Shown here one piece after another: positions 1 through 12,200 of a DNA stretch of 64,000 nt (its first letter is position 1; each line of letters opens with the position of its first letter). The notes beneath the pieces are model-generated. The model was not told where the DNA came from. It searched no databases and saw nothing but the letters and a program-made list of their open reading frames with translations. The stretch spans positions 1 to 64,000 of the forward strand of contig CADWAF010000710.1 of the NCBI GenBank assembly GCA_902984215.1, given 5' to 3'. The position numbers and the translations under genes were made by a program. Origin of the DNA: Willaertia magna. Taxonomy: Eukaryota; Heterolobosea; Eutetramitea; Acrasida; Naegleriidae.

Positions 1-960
1 TGTGACTGTTAATTGTGAAGTCAACCAAGATTTTAATTGTAATTTAACATTATTAGTGACAGATAAAAATCCAGATTTTTCATTAAATGGTGATACTATA
101 ATATCTCTTGTAAATAAGAATATTACAATTCTATCTTGTTCATATAAACTATCTAATAAATAATTAATTAAATTTAAAGTAATTTGTATTCCATCAGTTG
201 ACCTAATCTTGACAGATGACATATCAATCATTAACACTAAATTCTTTGGTGTAAAAGCAGATTGAATATACCAAGGTCTATTTCTATATTCTAAATTACC
301 TAAACAAGTAGATGATTTCAATAAATCATCATTTAAACAAACATTACTTGAATTTAATAAATCAAAACTTTTTAAATAACTTTCTGGAATTCTCCAATTC
401 ATTGCTGGATAAGATTGTAAAATTGGTGAACTTTCACTACCTATAAATTGTAAAGTTAAACTGTCATCAATCAATAATTTATTATTTTTATAAATCTTAT
501 TCATATCTTGTAAAATACATCTCATATCTCTAATGTCATCAATAATCTTAGCATTCTTTGTAGAATACATCTCTGATCCATCTAAATTTGTTGGAAATAA
601 TGTTATCGCATGTTCTAAAGATAATTGTCTAGAATTACATTGTTTTTGACATTTCTCTTCTTGAAATCCTATTGAAGTGGCAGCTGTACCGAAATAACAA
701 CTATATTTTGGTAATTTTAATTCTAAATAGGGATCACAACCATTATAGTAGAAACAGTTATTTCTATCATTATAGTTTGGATAGTTAGTTAATAGATTAT
801 TATGATTAGATGTTAAATTGGAACAAATTTGTTTAACAATTGATTCTTTAGTGTTTAAAAAAGTAATTAATTGTTCTTGTTGATGGGAAAGTTGTGTAAA
901 AAGTAGTGACGTTATTATTGTTGTTAATAGTAAAATAACGATGGATAAAGCCGTTCGCAT
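1..960 (-). CDS. VWA/Cache receptor-like protein, alpha2delta type (partial)
   Basis: The frame is open without a stop or intron from an ATG at 960 to the window edge, giving the first 320 residues; the rest lies to the left. A hydrophobic segment at residues 5-22 is a signal peptide or anchor. An extracellular Cys-rich stretch follows, then the RPWY element (about 229-231) and a von Willebrand A domain starting near 240. This order (VWA_N, RPWY, VWA) is typical of calcium-channel alpha2delta-like and Cache-containing surface proteins. The metal-binding DxSxS motif reads D246-M-S-S-V250, so the last Ser is missing. Proteins of this class sit in the plasma membrane and bind small ligands or partners; the downstream output domain cannot be seen. 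Class is fairly sure, function is not. Confidence 0.7.
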   Translation of the reverse strand, partial: MRTALSIVILLLTTIITSLLFTQLSHQQEQLITFLNTKESIVKQICSNLTSNHNNLLTNYPNYNDRNNCFYYNGCDPYLELKLPKYSCYFGTAATSIGFQEEKCQKQCNSRQLSLEHAITLFPTNLDGSEMYSTKNAKIIDDIRDMRCILQDMNKIYKNNKLLIDDSLTLQFIGSESSPILQSYPAMNWRIPESYLKSFDLLNSSNVCLNDDLLKSSTCLGNLEYRNRPWYIQSAFTPKNLVLMIDMSSVKIRSTDGIQITLNLINYLLDSLYEQDRIVIFLFTRDIIVSPFNEKSGFLSVTNNVKLQLKSWLTSQLTVT

Positions 961-1361
961 AATGTTAATAAAACTAAGCCTAGAAGATGTGTTTTTTTTT
1001 ATTTTTTTTTAAATGGTTTTTTTTTTCGCTTTATTTATTTAAAATTTAGATGACAACTGAAAACCTACTGGAAACAGAAAATCAGCGTTTTTTGAAAAGT
1101 TCATGTAAAAAGAAAGTCTAATATTATTAGATTAATGACAATATTAATAATATTAATGACAATAAAATTTTTAAAATCCAAGTAAAAAATTCAACACAAT
1201 AGACTTTAAGTAACGTTTAAAATTTACAAAATATTTAATCACTTAAAAAAAATTACAATACATTTTGTAAATTAAACTCCAAAGGACTTTCACAAACATA
1301 CCTCCAAATTAAAAATGTTCAAGAACTAAAAAAGATTATAAAAAAAGATCAATCTTAAAAA
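961..1361. promoter_or_regulatory. Divergent intergenic region between the VWA receptor and PFKFB genes
   Basis: About 400 bases separate two divergent start codons, so both promoters must lie here. Poly-T and poly-A runs sit next to each start (around 990-1025 on the receptor side, A-rich 1330-1361 on the PFKFB side). I see no ORF, RNA gene or clear factor-binding motif. Confidence 0.4.
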
Positions 1362-3186
1362 ATGAGTGAAAACAACATTAATACTACAACCCCGCCAACA
1401 ACAACAAATTCCTCTCAAAGCTTACCTTCTACTCCTTCCACAACAAATAGTAGTAGTGGTATTAGTAGTAACAAATACGAATTAATTAAAAAAAGTAATT
1501 CCTTTGCATCAATTAATGAAATTTCAAATCCACAAATAGTTAATTCAAGTAAAGGTAGAAGTAATGAAATTGTACAACATTATGTTATTGTTTTAGTTGG
1601 TTTACCAGCAAGAGGTAAATCGTATATAGCAAGACAATTATCAAAACATTTAAATTGGTTAAATATTGAAACAAAAGTATTTAATGCAGGTGAAAAGAGA
1701 AGACAAATTTTAGGAGCTGGTCAATCAGCAAATTTCTTTAATTTAGATAATAAAGAAGGATTTGAACAACGTAAAAAGATTGGAAGAATAACTTTACAAG
1801 AAATAATTGATTGGATTAATAATAATAAATCTAATAATAATAGTTTAGATGAAAGTAATAATAATGATAATATTGAAAAGAAAAAGGGTGGTGGTAATTT
1901 TGATGATGAATATATGAAAAGAGAAATTAAATGTGCAATTTTTGATGCAACAAATACAACTAGAGAAAGAAGACAAATGATTATTGATGTTTTAACAAAT
2001 AAGGAAAATATTCAACATAGAATAGATAATCATCATATTATTTTTGTTGAAAGTATTTGTAATGATTCTGAAATTATTGAAGCAAATGTTAGAGATATTA
2101 AAATTAAATCAGATGATTATAAAGGTGTTAATCCAGTTGATGCTATTAAAGATTTTATTCAAAGAATTAAAGCTTATGAAAATGCTTATGAAACTATTTG
2201 TGATGATTTTGAATCTAAATTAAGTTATATTAAAATGATTGATGTTGGAAAGAAATTTATTTTAAATAGAATTGGTGGATTTCTACCTGGAAAGGTTTTA
2301 AAGTATGTTTTTTTATTTAAATGATTGATTGATTGACTTAATTAATAATTATTGTAGTGTATTAATGAATATGCATTTAATTCCTAGAACAATTTGGTTA
2401 AGTCGACATGGACAAAGTGAAGATAATGAAAAGGGATTATTAGGTGGTGATTCTAATTTAAGTGCTAAAGGACAATGTTATGGAAAAGTACTTTATAGAT
2501 TTGTTAAAAGAAAACAATTAGAACGTAGAAATCAAGAAATTTCAATTGAACAACCTTCTTTAGATAATATGTTAGTTTGGACTAGTTTATTAAGAAGAAC
2601 TATACAAACATCAAAGTATTTTACAGATGATCCAGATTTTAGGGTAATGAGATGGAAATGTTTGAATGAGTTGTAAGTTTTGTGTTAATTATTGTAAAAT
2701 TTTATTATTAAATTTATTGTAAAGAAATGCTGGAATTCATGAAGGATGGACATATGAAAGAATTGAAAAGGAAATGCCAAATGAATTTAAAGCAAGAGAA
2801 CAAGATAAATTTAGATATAGACCTCCTGGAGGTGAAAGTTATTTAGATATGTTATATAGAACTGAACCAGCAATTAATGTAAGTTTTTAATTTACAATTT
2901 TTATTTATTAAATTAATTAATAATTAATTTAATTCATTAGGAATTGGAAAGACAACGTTCTCCTTTATTAATTATTGGACATCAAGCTGTCAATCGTTTA
3001 TTATATTCTTATTTAACTGGTAATACACCTGAAAGTTGTACAAGAATTCCGATACCATTACATACAATTATTGAGATTATTCCAAATGCTTATGGTTATG
3101 AAGAAAAGAGGTACGATCTTAATGAAGAAGTTGAACAAGAATATTTAGAATATCTTTCAAAGCATTCTCCTCAATTAAATAAATAA
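1362..3186 (+). CDS. PFKFB: 6-phosphofructo-2-kinase/fructose-2,6-bisphosphatase
   Basis: Bifunctional enzyme that makes and removes fructose 2,6-bisphosphate, the activator of glycolysis. Exons 1362-2302, 2358-2672, 2725-2878 and 2941-3186 join to 551 residues; the introns are 55, 52 and 62 nt with GT-AG ends. After a Ser/Thr/Asn-rich head of about 70 residues comes the kinase P-loop GLPARGKS (80-87). The histidine-phosphatase half starts with RHGQ (catalytic H331) and has the second catalytic His in GHQAV (H484). Both catalytic halves keep their key residues, so the protein looks bifunctional. The kinase half contains an Asn-rich insertion near residues 150-185. The first splice creates N314 and restores the family sequence running into the RHG motif. 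Identification is secure. Confidence 0.93.
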
Positions 3187-3399
3187 TTTAAACAATCTCT
3201 AACCAAATGAATACATTTATAATCGTCATTGTAAATTTTTTTGAAATAAAAAACAAGTGAAAAAAAATTAGTGCATTTGTCAACTCTTTTTTAATTTTTT
3301 TTGGATGTTGAATTAAAGTATTTGTTCCGATAGGAAAAGAACATCTTTTTTCATAAAGATATTAATAAAAAGAATAAAAGAACAACAGAAAAAAAAAAG

Positions 3400-5949
3400 A
3401 TGAATAATAAAAACAATGAACAAAATAATGAAAATCAAAGAATTAATGAAAAATTAGCTAATAATACATTTCAATTAATTTTAAATCAAGTAAAATATCA
3501 ATTTTTTAATCTTTTATATAAATATTTTGGTGAAACAAGTATTTCAATATATGAATTTAAAACTACATTAAATAGTATTTTATATCAATTACAATTAAAA
3601 GAAAAATATTATAGAAATATTCCAAAAGAATTAATTGAACTATTTTTAGATAAATTTTTACCAAATGCACAACAATCTAGATCTTTAGTTCAATTTATTG
3701 TAAATGAATTAAAAAGAGTGAAAATGGAATTAAATAGAACGAATTACAATTCTTTAGAAGAAGAACAAATAAAAGAAGACAATAAAGAAGAAGATAGTGA
3801 AGAAGAAGAAGAAGAAGATGAAAAGAAGAAAAATATAGGAGCGAATGCAATGAAAAGAGCATTTCGTGTAATTATATTTACAATTATGAAACTATTAGAA
3901 AGTAGATTTATTCCAATACCTAACATTTTATTATTAGATGATGATATAAAAAAGAAAGAAAAGAATTTAAAGAAAAAAGAGTTAATGAAAAGAATAAATT
4001 GGAAATATAAAAGTATTGTAAATTTTACAAAAGATACTTATAAAAATTATTATTTTAAAAAAATAAAGAAAAGTGAATGGAATTTATTTTCTTTTGATTT
4101 ATCAAATTCAATTGTTACAAATAATAATAATTATAACAGTGGTAGTAATAATTATAATAATTATAATAGAATGGGATTTATGAATAGGTCATTTAGTGAA
4201 AATTGGAATAATAGATTATTTTTAAATAATAATATTAAAAATAATTATATTGATAAAAATAGTAATATTTTAAAAGAAATGGAAAATTATATAAATTATA
4301 ATAATTATAATATTGGACCTTTGACTTTAAAATTTCCTTTTTATAGACAACCTAAAGGAAAATTAGAACAATTACAAAAAGAAATTTTACAAAAAGAAAT
4401 TATTTTAAAAAAACGAATTAAAAAATTACAAGAATTAGAAAATTTATGGGAAAATGAAAATGATGTTTTACAAAGAAATAAAAAACATTTAATTAGTTTA
4501 ATGATTACAAAAATTGTAACTAAATTATATAAAAATTATTATTATACAAAAAGAAATAATACAATGATAGATATTGTAATTGAACAGTTTACTGGCACAA
4601 TTAAAAAACCTAATGATCAATCCATTTTAAATGAATATTTTACAACGACCGTTACAAATAATAATTTACAAAAAATAAACGATTATTACATTCCACCAAA
4701 TAAATTAGAAGAAGAATATAACAAAACAATAAATGAAGAAATGAAAGAATATTTAAGAAATTTAGAGAAAAAAAGAATTAAAAAAGAAATTGAGAATGAT
4801 AAAGTTTTTTTACAAAAAAATAATTTACCAAATTTTTTTAATAATATTTTAAATATTACAATTGAAGATATTAAAATATTTCAAAAAAATAATTCGATTA
4901 ATTCTTTACAAAAAGAACAATTACAATTTAAATCTTTTCAATTTCTTAAAGAATTATTACAAAAAAATAATTTTACCTATCAAAAGTTTTTTAATTTAGT
5001 AAAAAGTGATGGACCATTACATCAAGTTGAAATGGTACAAAATTTACTAAAGAAAACATTACATTTTATTGAGAATGATAATTCATATAAAGATATAGTT
5101 AACTATTTAAATAATAAAGATAAAGAAGTAGAAAGTATTTATTTATTGTATAAATGGGTGACAGAAGGACATGAAGATGAATTTATATTAAAAGATTTAT
5201 TAAAACAACCACAACAATTAAAAGAAGAACAACAACAATCAAATGATAACATTGAAAATAATAATTTATCAGAATTAACTAAAATGATAAATGATTATAT
5301 CGTTTTAGGTTCTGTAAATAATGTAAATTATATAACCATTGGAAATGACACAATTGACAAAAGAATTGAACAAGTTAGAAATTATTGCATAGATGAAATA
5401 CTGAATAGTGAGAAACGTGAAAAAGAAGAAGAAAAAAGATATGATATTGGTCCAAGATTTATTTTACAATTTATAAATTCTTTAGAACAAACAATTCAAT
5501 ATGAAAGGATATACCCATCATCTATTCCAGTAAATGAATTAAAATTAATAAATAAAATTGAATTAAAAGATAAGATGAAACAATTTAATTTACAAGAAAG
5601 AGAAAATATAATTAAAGAAGGAGCATTAAAATATATTGAAAAGTATGTTTGTAAGAATGAAAAACAAAGGGAATGGTTTAAAGAGAGGTATGATAAATTT
5701 ATTGAAAGGAAAGAAAAAGAAAGACAAGAAGAATACAAGAAGGAATTAAAGAAATTAGAAGAAAAGAACAATTTAATTGAAAAGAATTTAAAGGAAATGC
5801 AACAAAAATTAACGCAAGAGGAAGAAATTATTAATTTAACAAATTTATTGGAATTGGAAATGGAAAATAGAACTATTAGTAATAATGAAATGTTGAATTT
5901 ATATGATAAAACAATTACAAGAAAGAGAAGAAGTCAACTATTTCAATAA
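3400..5949 (+). CDS. Unknown large coiled-coil, Asn/Lys/Glu-rich protein
   Basis: A single exon of 849 codons starts at an ATG in a long A-rich leader. I do not recognise a family. The protein is very charged. An acidic run (residues about 120-142, mostly Glu) and an Asn/Tyr-rich low-complexity stretch (about 243-300) split it. Heptad-like Lys/Glu/Leu segments near 325-360, and from about 700 to 825, predict coiled coils. There is no signal peptide or membrane segment. Codon use is extremely A-rich. Such composition suits a structural or cytoskeleton-associated scaffold, but that is only inference. It lies between PFKFB and the giant membrane protein gene, all on the plus strand with separate leaders. 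Confidence 0.6.
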   Translation: MNNKNNEQNNENQRINEKLANNTFQLILNQVKYQFFNLLYKYFGETSISIYEFKTTLNSILYQLQLKEKYYRNIPKELIELFLDKFLPNAQQSRSLVQFIVNELKRVKMELNRTNYNSLEEEQIKEDNKEEDSEEEEEEDEKKKNIGANAMKRAFRVIIFTIMKLLESRFIPIPNILLLDDDIKKKEKNLKKKELMKRINWKYKSIVNFTKDTYKNYYFKKIKKSEWNLFSFDLSNSIVTNNNNYNSGSNNYNNYNRMGFMNRSFSENWNNRLFLNNNIKNNYIDKNSNILKEMENYINYNNYNIGPLTLKFPFYRQPKGKLEQLQKEILQKEIILKKRIKKLQELENLWENENDVLQRNKKHLISLMITKIVTKLYKNYYYTKRNNTMIDIVIEQFTGTIKKPNDQSILNEYFTTTVTNNNLQKINDYYIPPNKLEEEYNKTINEEMKEYLRNLEKKRIKKEIENDKVFLQKNNLPNFFNNILNITIEDIKIFQKNNSINSLQKEQLQFKSFQFLKELLQKNNFTYQKFFNLVKSDGPLHQVEMVQNLLKKTLHFIENDNSYKDIVNYLNNKDKEVESIYLLYKWVTEGHEDEFILKDLLKQPQQLKEEQQQSNDNIENNNLSELTKMINDYIVLGSVNNVNYITIGNDTIDKRIEQVRNYCIDEILNSEKREKEEEKRYDIGPRFILQFINSLEQTIQYERIYPSSIPVNELKLINKIELKDKMKQFNLQERENIIKEGALKYIEKYVCKNEKQREWFKERYDKFIERKEKERQEEYKKELKKLEEKNNLIEKNLKEMQQKLTQEEEIINLTNLLELEMENRTISNNEMLNLYDKTITRKRRSQLFQ

Positions 5950-5963
5950 TAAACAACACTCTG

Positions 5964-6152
5964 ATGCCAGTAGTTGACAGCACCATTTCAAGTGCACAAC
6001 AAACACGCAACAACAAAACAAAAAATGTCCTAACAGTTGTCACAGAGTTAAATGGTGATGTGAAAAGAAAAATTCGGAACCCAATAAGATTAAATAAAAT
6101 TCTAAAGAAACTACATACTTTAATGTTATTAAATATAGAGAATAATCAATAA
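5964..6152 (+). CDS. Possible small basic protein (62 aa), doubtful
   Basis: A short frame opens 14 bases after the stop of the coiled-coil gene and encodes a Lys/Arg-rich 62-residue peptide. It resembles no family I know. Its leader is simply the 3' end of the preceding gene, with no A-rich leader of its own, so it may be a 3'-UTR frame by chance. Its base use is less AT-biased than the surrounding untranslated DNA, which is the only argument for it. Confidence 0.22.
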   Translation: MPVVDSTISSAQQTRNNKTKNVLTVVTELNGDVKRKIRNPIRLNKILKKLHTLMLLNIENNQ

Positions 6153-6197
6153 CACCAAGAGAACGAAACAAAACTTAAAATCGACCCTTTCCTTTAG

Positions 6198-6251
6198 TTT
6201 CCCGCCAAGTGTAGCGCGCAATTCACCATTTTACAAATTTAACGCGCACCT
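6198..6251. promoter_or_regulatory. GC-containing promoter cluster upstream of the giant membrane protein
   Basis: TTTCCCGCCAA (6198-6208) matches the E2F/DP consensus. It is followed by GTAGCGCGCAA (from 6211) and AACGCGCACC (from 6241), all within 80 bases upstream of the ATG at 6275. GC-rich words like these stand out in such AT-rich DNA. A role as binding sites is inference from the consensus. Confidence 0.4.
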
Positions 6252-6274
6252 ACAAATAATTTATACAAAAAAAA

Positions 6275-9200
6275 ATGAAAATCTCTAATAATTTTAATAT
6301 TAACACTTTACAGCCAAGAAATCAAAGAAACAAAAGAACTAGACGTTATTTTCGTAACATTCTTATAGTATTATGCCTTACATCAATTATCCTTATATAT
6401 TTCTTTATTATTTTATTTAAAAAACACAAAACAATAAGTGAAACAGAAAAGTATCCAGGAATATTCCCTTCTCCAGATATACCCGACCATGAATTTATTA
6501 TAAAGGAAGGAAAAATAGTGAATGAAAGAAAAAGTAAAGGAGATTTACTATTCTTAGAAAAAATAAAACAAGCTAATGAATTTGTAAGTAATTATCAAAT
6601 AATAATACATAACATTAATTTAATTTTTATTTATTTAATAGAAATATCTTCATTCAACATTCTTTTTTCAAAAGGCTTTATTAGATTTAGATCAAAATAT
6701 TCAACAATTAAGTTCAGAAAATGATATTAATATTGGTTTAGATTTAGAAAAACATTATAATGAAAGGATAAATAATAATGACATGTTATATAATGATGAG
6801 ATAATTTATTTACAAAGAAAAATTAGAAATTTACAAGATTTTTTAAATATACCATTAACTACACCATCACCAGTAACTGTAAAATATAATACCTTAAATG
6901 GTCCTTCAATTATTCCATTTGGAAATTTACAAAATAATTTACAACGTACATATAATTATTTATTTACAAATTTAAATAAATATAAATCACAATTTATAAT
7001 ATATCCATATCCCTTTAATTATACATATAATGTAAAGGTTGGGACGACAGAAAATGGTACTGACATTTTAAAAGAATATTCATCTTTTTTTAATCAAGGT
7101 GCAATTTTAAATGTAAAACCTTATGCTATGCCATCAACTAGTTATTTTAATTATTTATATCAAAGTTTGTCAATTATGAATTTAATGGAGAAGTCAAAAG
7201 CTTTATATGATATGAATATTGCTGTTTTAAAAATTGATATTACTGTAAATGGAACTTTAAAACAATTAACTTATGAAGCCCCTTTTTTTTGTAGTTCTTT
7301 AGTTACCTATTTAGGAATTTATAGAAGTACTTGTTTGAGTGGAAAGGATTTTATGAATTATTATGCTACCAGTACTACTACCTCTTTTGTTTATGTTGAC
7401 CATAAAGATATTGATGGGGTTGGATATACTGGAGAAAAAAGTATATTATTCACAAAAGATTCAGGAGGGAAGTATATTAACAGATTTGGGGTTTTAATCA
7501 TACCAGATATAATGCTGGGGAGTGAAGAGAAAATTGCAGAGTTACTAGGAACACAAGGTTTACAAAATATTGACCAGTTCGTTAGACAAGGAGGTACTCT
7601 TTATACTTCAGGGAAAGGTGGATTGATACTTGAATATATAAGTTCTAATAGTAGTCAACTGTGGGCATCGCAGTTGTTTGATAAAAACTACTTGCTGACA
7701 AGTAAGGATCAAATAGTAAAAACAAAAGGTTGTGATCAATATTATATGTCTACATCCACCGATCTCACCAATAATTCTACTAAAAGTACAAGTGACAGTG
7801 ATTTAAATTTGATAAAAAGAATTGCCTGTTTTTCCTTAATTAAGAATAATGAAAAGGATTACTATGAAAATTATTTATTGTCTTCTCATTTGGTAAATTG
7901 TAATTCAGAAGACGATTGTAAATTAAAATTTGGTGTAGAAACCTTATACGAATTTGATTCCTTATTTACAAGCTTGAGATTGAAAGAAGTGAACACTGGA
8001 TGGGATACATCTTTCAATGTCTCTACCTTTTTACCAATGATGTTATATAAACCTCACAAACAAGGAAAGATTATCATCAATTTAGCCAATCCAAACCTTA
8101 ATGCAAATTCTTTCCCTTATTTCTTTAATATTTTGTTTTTAGTAATGGGAAGAAATTTAATATTTAATTCTCGAATAATGTTTGGAAAAGAATCAGATAT
8201 TCCTACAATACCTGGATATGAGGCAGATATGATATTAAATATGGAATTTGAATTTTTAAATTTATACGATAGAGGAATTACAGATTTTAGTATTAATTTA
8301 TTTCTTCCTAAAAATGTAGAACCACTTAAGTTTGAAGTAAGCTCTACTTCTGATTATGATTTAAAAAGTGAATGTAATTTTGTAAATAGACAGTATTCCA
8401 CTATTGATTTTGAATATTCAAAAGATATGTTTACTGCTGGAACACGAAATGATGTTAATTCAACTTTTATTTATAATTGTTATTTTCCACAATTAGAGGC
8501 CTTTACAACAACTAAATTAAAATTTAGAATTGAAATATTAGATCCTTCAGTAACACAAAATAAGAATAATGTATTAATGCTTTATCCCTTAATTGAATAC
8601 TATACTTTTGGAAACAATAATATCAGTGAAACACTAATACGAGAATTTGTTGATTATGGACCACTTTATGTAAATACACAAAGAGCTGCTGTCATTACTT
8701 CTTATTTAAATACTGAGCCTAATTCATTTTACCCATTGTCAGGTGTTGGGAAAACAGTAGATAATGTTATTCCAATTGAAAACAAACAAGAAACTACTGC
8801 CTCTAATGTTGAATTTGTTGCCATAGTCCCCATAGTTAGTCCTTTATTTGATGCAACTGGGCTAGCAAAAAAAGTTTACTTTTGGGATAAATACTATAAA
8901 AAAGAAACAAATGGTTTGGATGATTATTATTTTCCATTCAAAAAGAATAACGAAAATAATAGAAGAAATTGGGATGTTTTAGATTATGAGTTTTTGAAAG
9001 GAAAAGGAATTGTTTTGGCTGCTGATTGGGATACACCTGTAAAAATTACGAAAGCATATAGGTCAGATTTGCCAATTCAATTAAGTGAATCACAAATTTC
9101 CATTAATTCAACTATGAATTCTATTAAATATGTAAATTATAGTAGTACAAACACTAATCCCTTTTTAGTTACAAAGCAAGAATATTTTGAGGGTGATTCC

Positions 9201-12200
9201 TTCTTTGAACAAGCTACACCAAGGCAATTAGTTTTTATAGACACAACTATAGAAGAGGGTGCAGCTATTTTTTATGGAAATGATTCTATTCCAGCGTATT
9301 ACAAACATCCTGACAAGAACTCAACTAAACATGAATTATTGTGGGTAAGAACAGATGTTTTCTTTTATAAAGACACAAAGAATACACAAGTAGAAGGCTT
9401 GGACATTAAGGCCATAATTTCTATCGATAGATACAAAAGTAATTTTACCGAAACAGGATGCAACATAAATGGTAATATTACAAAGCAAGGGTATTTTAAT
9501 GACAGTATGTCAAATGGTTTGCTGGAAAATGAATATTCCAATATCCTATTAGATAATTGTGGCAATGTAAAATTTCCTTATGACCAAATTGATACAGAAT
9601 TTCCAAGGTCAGATGACAACGAACAAAGTGTAAAAAGAGTAAGATATTTAATTCCAATTACCAACAACGAAATTTATAAACCAAGCCATGTATTGCATTT
9701 TGATGAAATAACTGGAGAATATTCTAAAGGGTATCCTGAGATTAGATTTGTTTATGCCTATACATCTAGTTTCTTATTAGAACAAGAATTTACAACAAAG
9801 GGAGGATATTTACTATTCAAATTACCTAATGGAAGTTATTTTGATATTCCTTCTTATAATCCAAATGATGACAACTTAATTACTTACAGTGCTGACCACA
9901 TTTCTTTTTATAAAACGGAATATGACAGGGATCTAAATTACGTAAAGTCATATTTCAAACGAGGAAGTGCACCCGAGACATCAAATAACAAACCAAGTGA
10001 AATAAGTGTTAACTTTGAGAAATTGATTGTGGATGATGAGTATTTACAATTTTTAACGCCATCCTCAAAAAATAACGCCCTCAAACGATTTACAATGGAT
10101 TTGAATGTGTTTAGATTGAAATACGATTTATCGAGTCCTGATACAATGTATGAATCATATATTGAAGTGCCTCAATACAATAGAGTGATAAATTGTGAAT
10201 TTAAACCTTTTTTTTCGTTGCCTGCTGTTAAATTGGTATTCAGTTTAAAAAGAACACCAAAAACCATTAATCCCTATGAAGTTATTGAGCCCTTTGCAAG
10301 ATTTGGGGTTATGTATCAAGAACTTGAAAGACATAGCACTATTTATGGATCAGCTGAAGTTCATCCTATTAAGGATACTGGTTTTGTTGCCGATTCTCCA
10401 GGTTTTTCTGTTATATCTCACATTGGTACTTCTTCCATTCCATTTAGAGAATATCTAACAGGAATGTCACAATTTATCCCTTCATCAAGTGAAACAAGTA
10501 GAGTACAATGGACAGATATTTGGGGAAGAATTTGGATGAATGATGTTCGTTCTTCTTTTCCTGGTAAGTAATACATTTTATTAAATTATCTAACAAATTT
10601 CTTTTAATTAAGATGTTCCTCCAATACCACCCCCATCTCGTAATTTTATGATGCAAACAACTTTTGAGGTAACTAAAAGAGGAACCACAGAAAGAATTTT
10701 AAAATGGAATTCAGATGATGAACTTGATGTTTTTATAAAATTGAAACTTACAAATAATTTTCCCAAATACTTTTCGATTACAACTTGTAAAGAGAATGAA
10801 CTAAGTTTTAATTTTGACACGAACAATATTGCTAACACCTCTATTGATACTGGCTCCTCTCTTTTGTATCAAAAGAATAATATCAACTATGGAAAATGTT
10901 TCAGTTCAAGTGAAGAGTCCATCCTTAATCAAACTAGGCTCAGCTCAAAATCAATAACCTTTGAGTCTAGAGAATTACTAGAGAATTCTTATTTATGTAG
11001 TGAAAGTTTCATTCGAGAACTGACAGAATTAGGAACAGAATATTTGAAAAATTGTACAAACCAAACTTTTACAATTAGCAAAAGAAATGGCAACGATAAA
11101 GCAACTTGGAATTATAGTCCTTTGGTACAAAATTATTATCCTACAAATTATGTCAAAGATAATATGTGGGATTTAACTCACTACGATTACGATGATAATT
11201 ATTTCTCTAAGGCATATCCCTATCATATGGATAATTACCTTCCAAATTTACTGAATGAAATTAAAAAACCACAAAACCTTATTGCCTTTCCATTACTAAA
11301 GGGATTGGGATATGGTGTATCCTATTCAAAGACATATTCCATTACAAAATATTCAAATAAGAAAGGTTGGTGGAGTGATAATCTTCAAAATAAGGATCAC
11401 ACCTTATTAGCCGGCCAAACAGTATCTTATGATGTAGCTGACGACAAAACTTCTCCTTTGAAATCAACAGATTGGATTTCTATTGATAAATTGCCAATTG
11501 CTACAATGGGAGGCAATACAGAAAGATTGGTAAATGAAACATTGAAGAATATTTATTCATGTTTATTTAATAGATATAATATAAGATTAGACTCGCGTAA
11601 CCCAAAGATTTATTATTCCCAAAATGTATATCAAAATAATATAATCCCAATTATACCTTCCCTTAGTTATCAAGACTCAAGGTTGACAAATTATAGTTGT
11701 GATTTATCAATATCTCAACATACCCCTGAAAGTATTTCTGGGGTTGACAACACAGTTTATACCAATGCTGGAAAAACTTGGTTATACTTTGCCTCTAGTT
11801 TAAGAGGAAATGCTCATGAAACCTTAAATATAGTTTATAGAATATATCAACAATATAGATATGAAGGTTTATTAAAGATTCAAGATGGTGCAACTTTTAT
11901 TTATTTAAATCCAGCAACTGGCCTTAATGGGTTTTTTGGTGTAGGTAACCCTGTAAACACTATTAATGCTGAAAGATCTGATCTTTCTATTTCTTGTGAA
12001 TTATTTCCTCAGACAACAACAACGTTTTTTTCACAAACATATGATCTAATAACTATACAAGATAATGCAGAGCAGTCAAGAGAATACACAAATCAAATTT
12101 ATACAAATCAATATGGTTTTGGAGATAGTGTTGTTTCTATAACTGTTGGTGGGGAAAAGGGAACTAGCTCAATACTTTCACCTGGGGCTTTTGTAATTAC

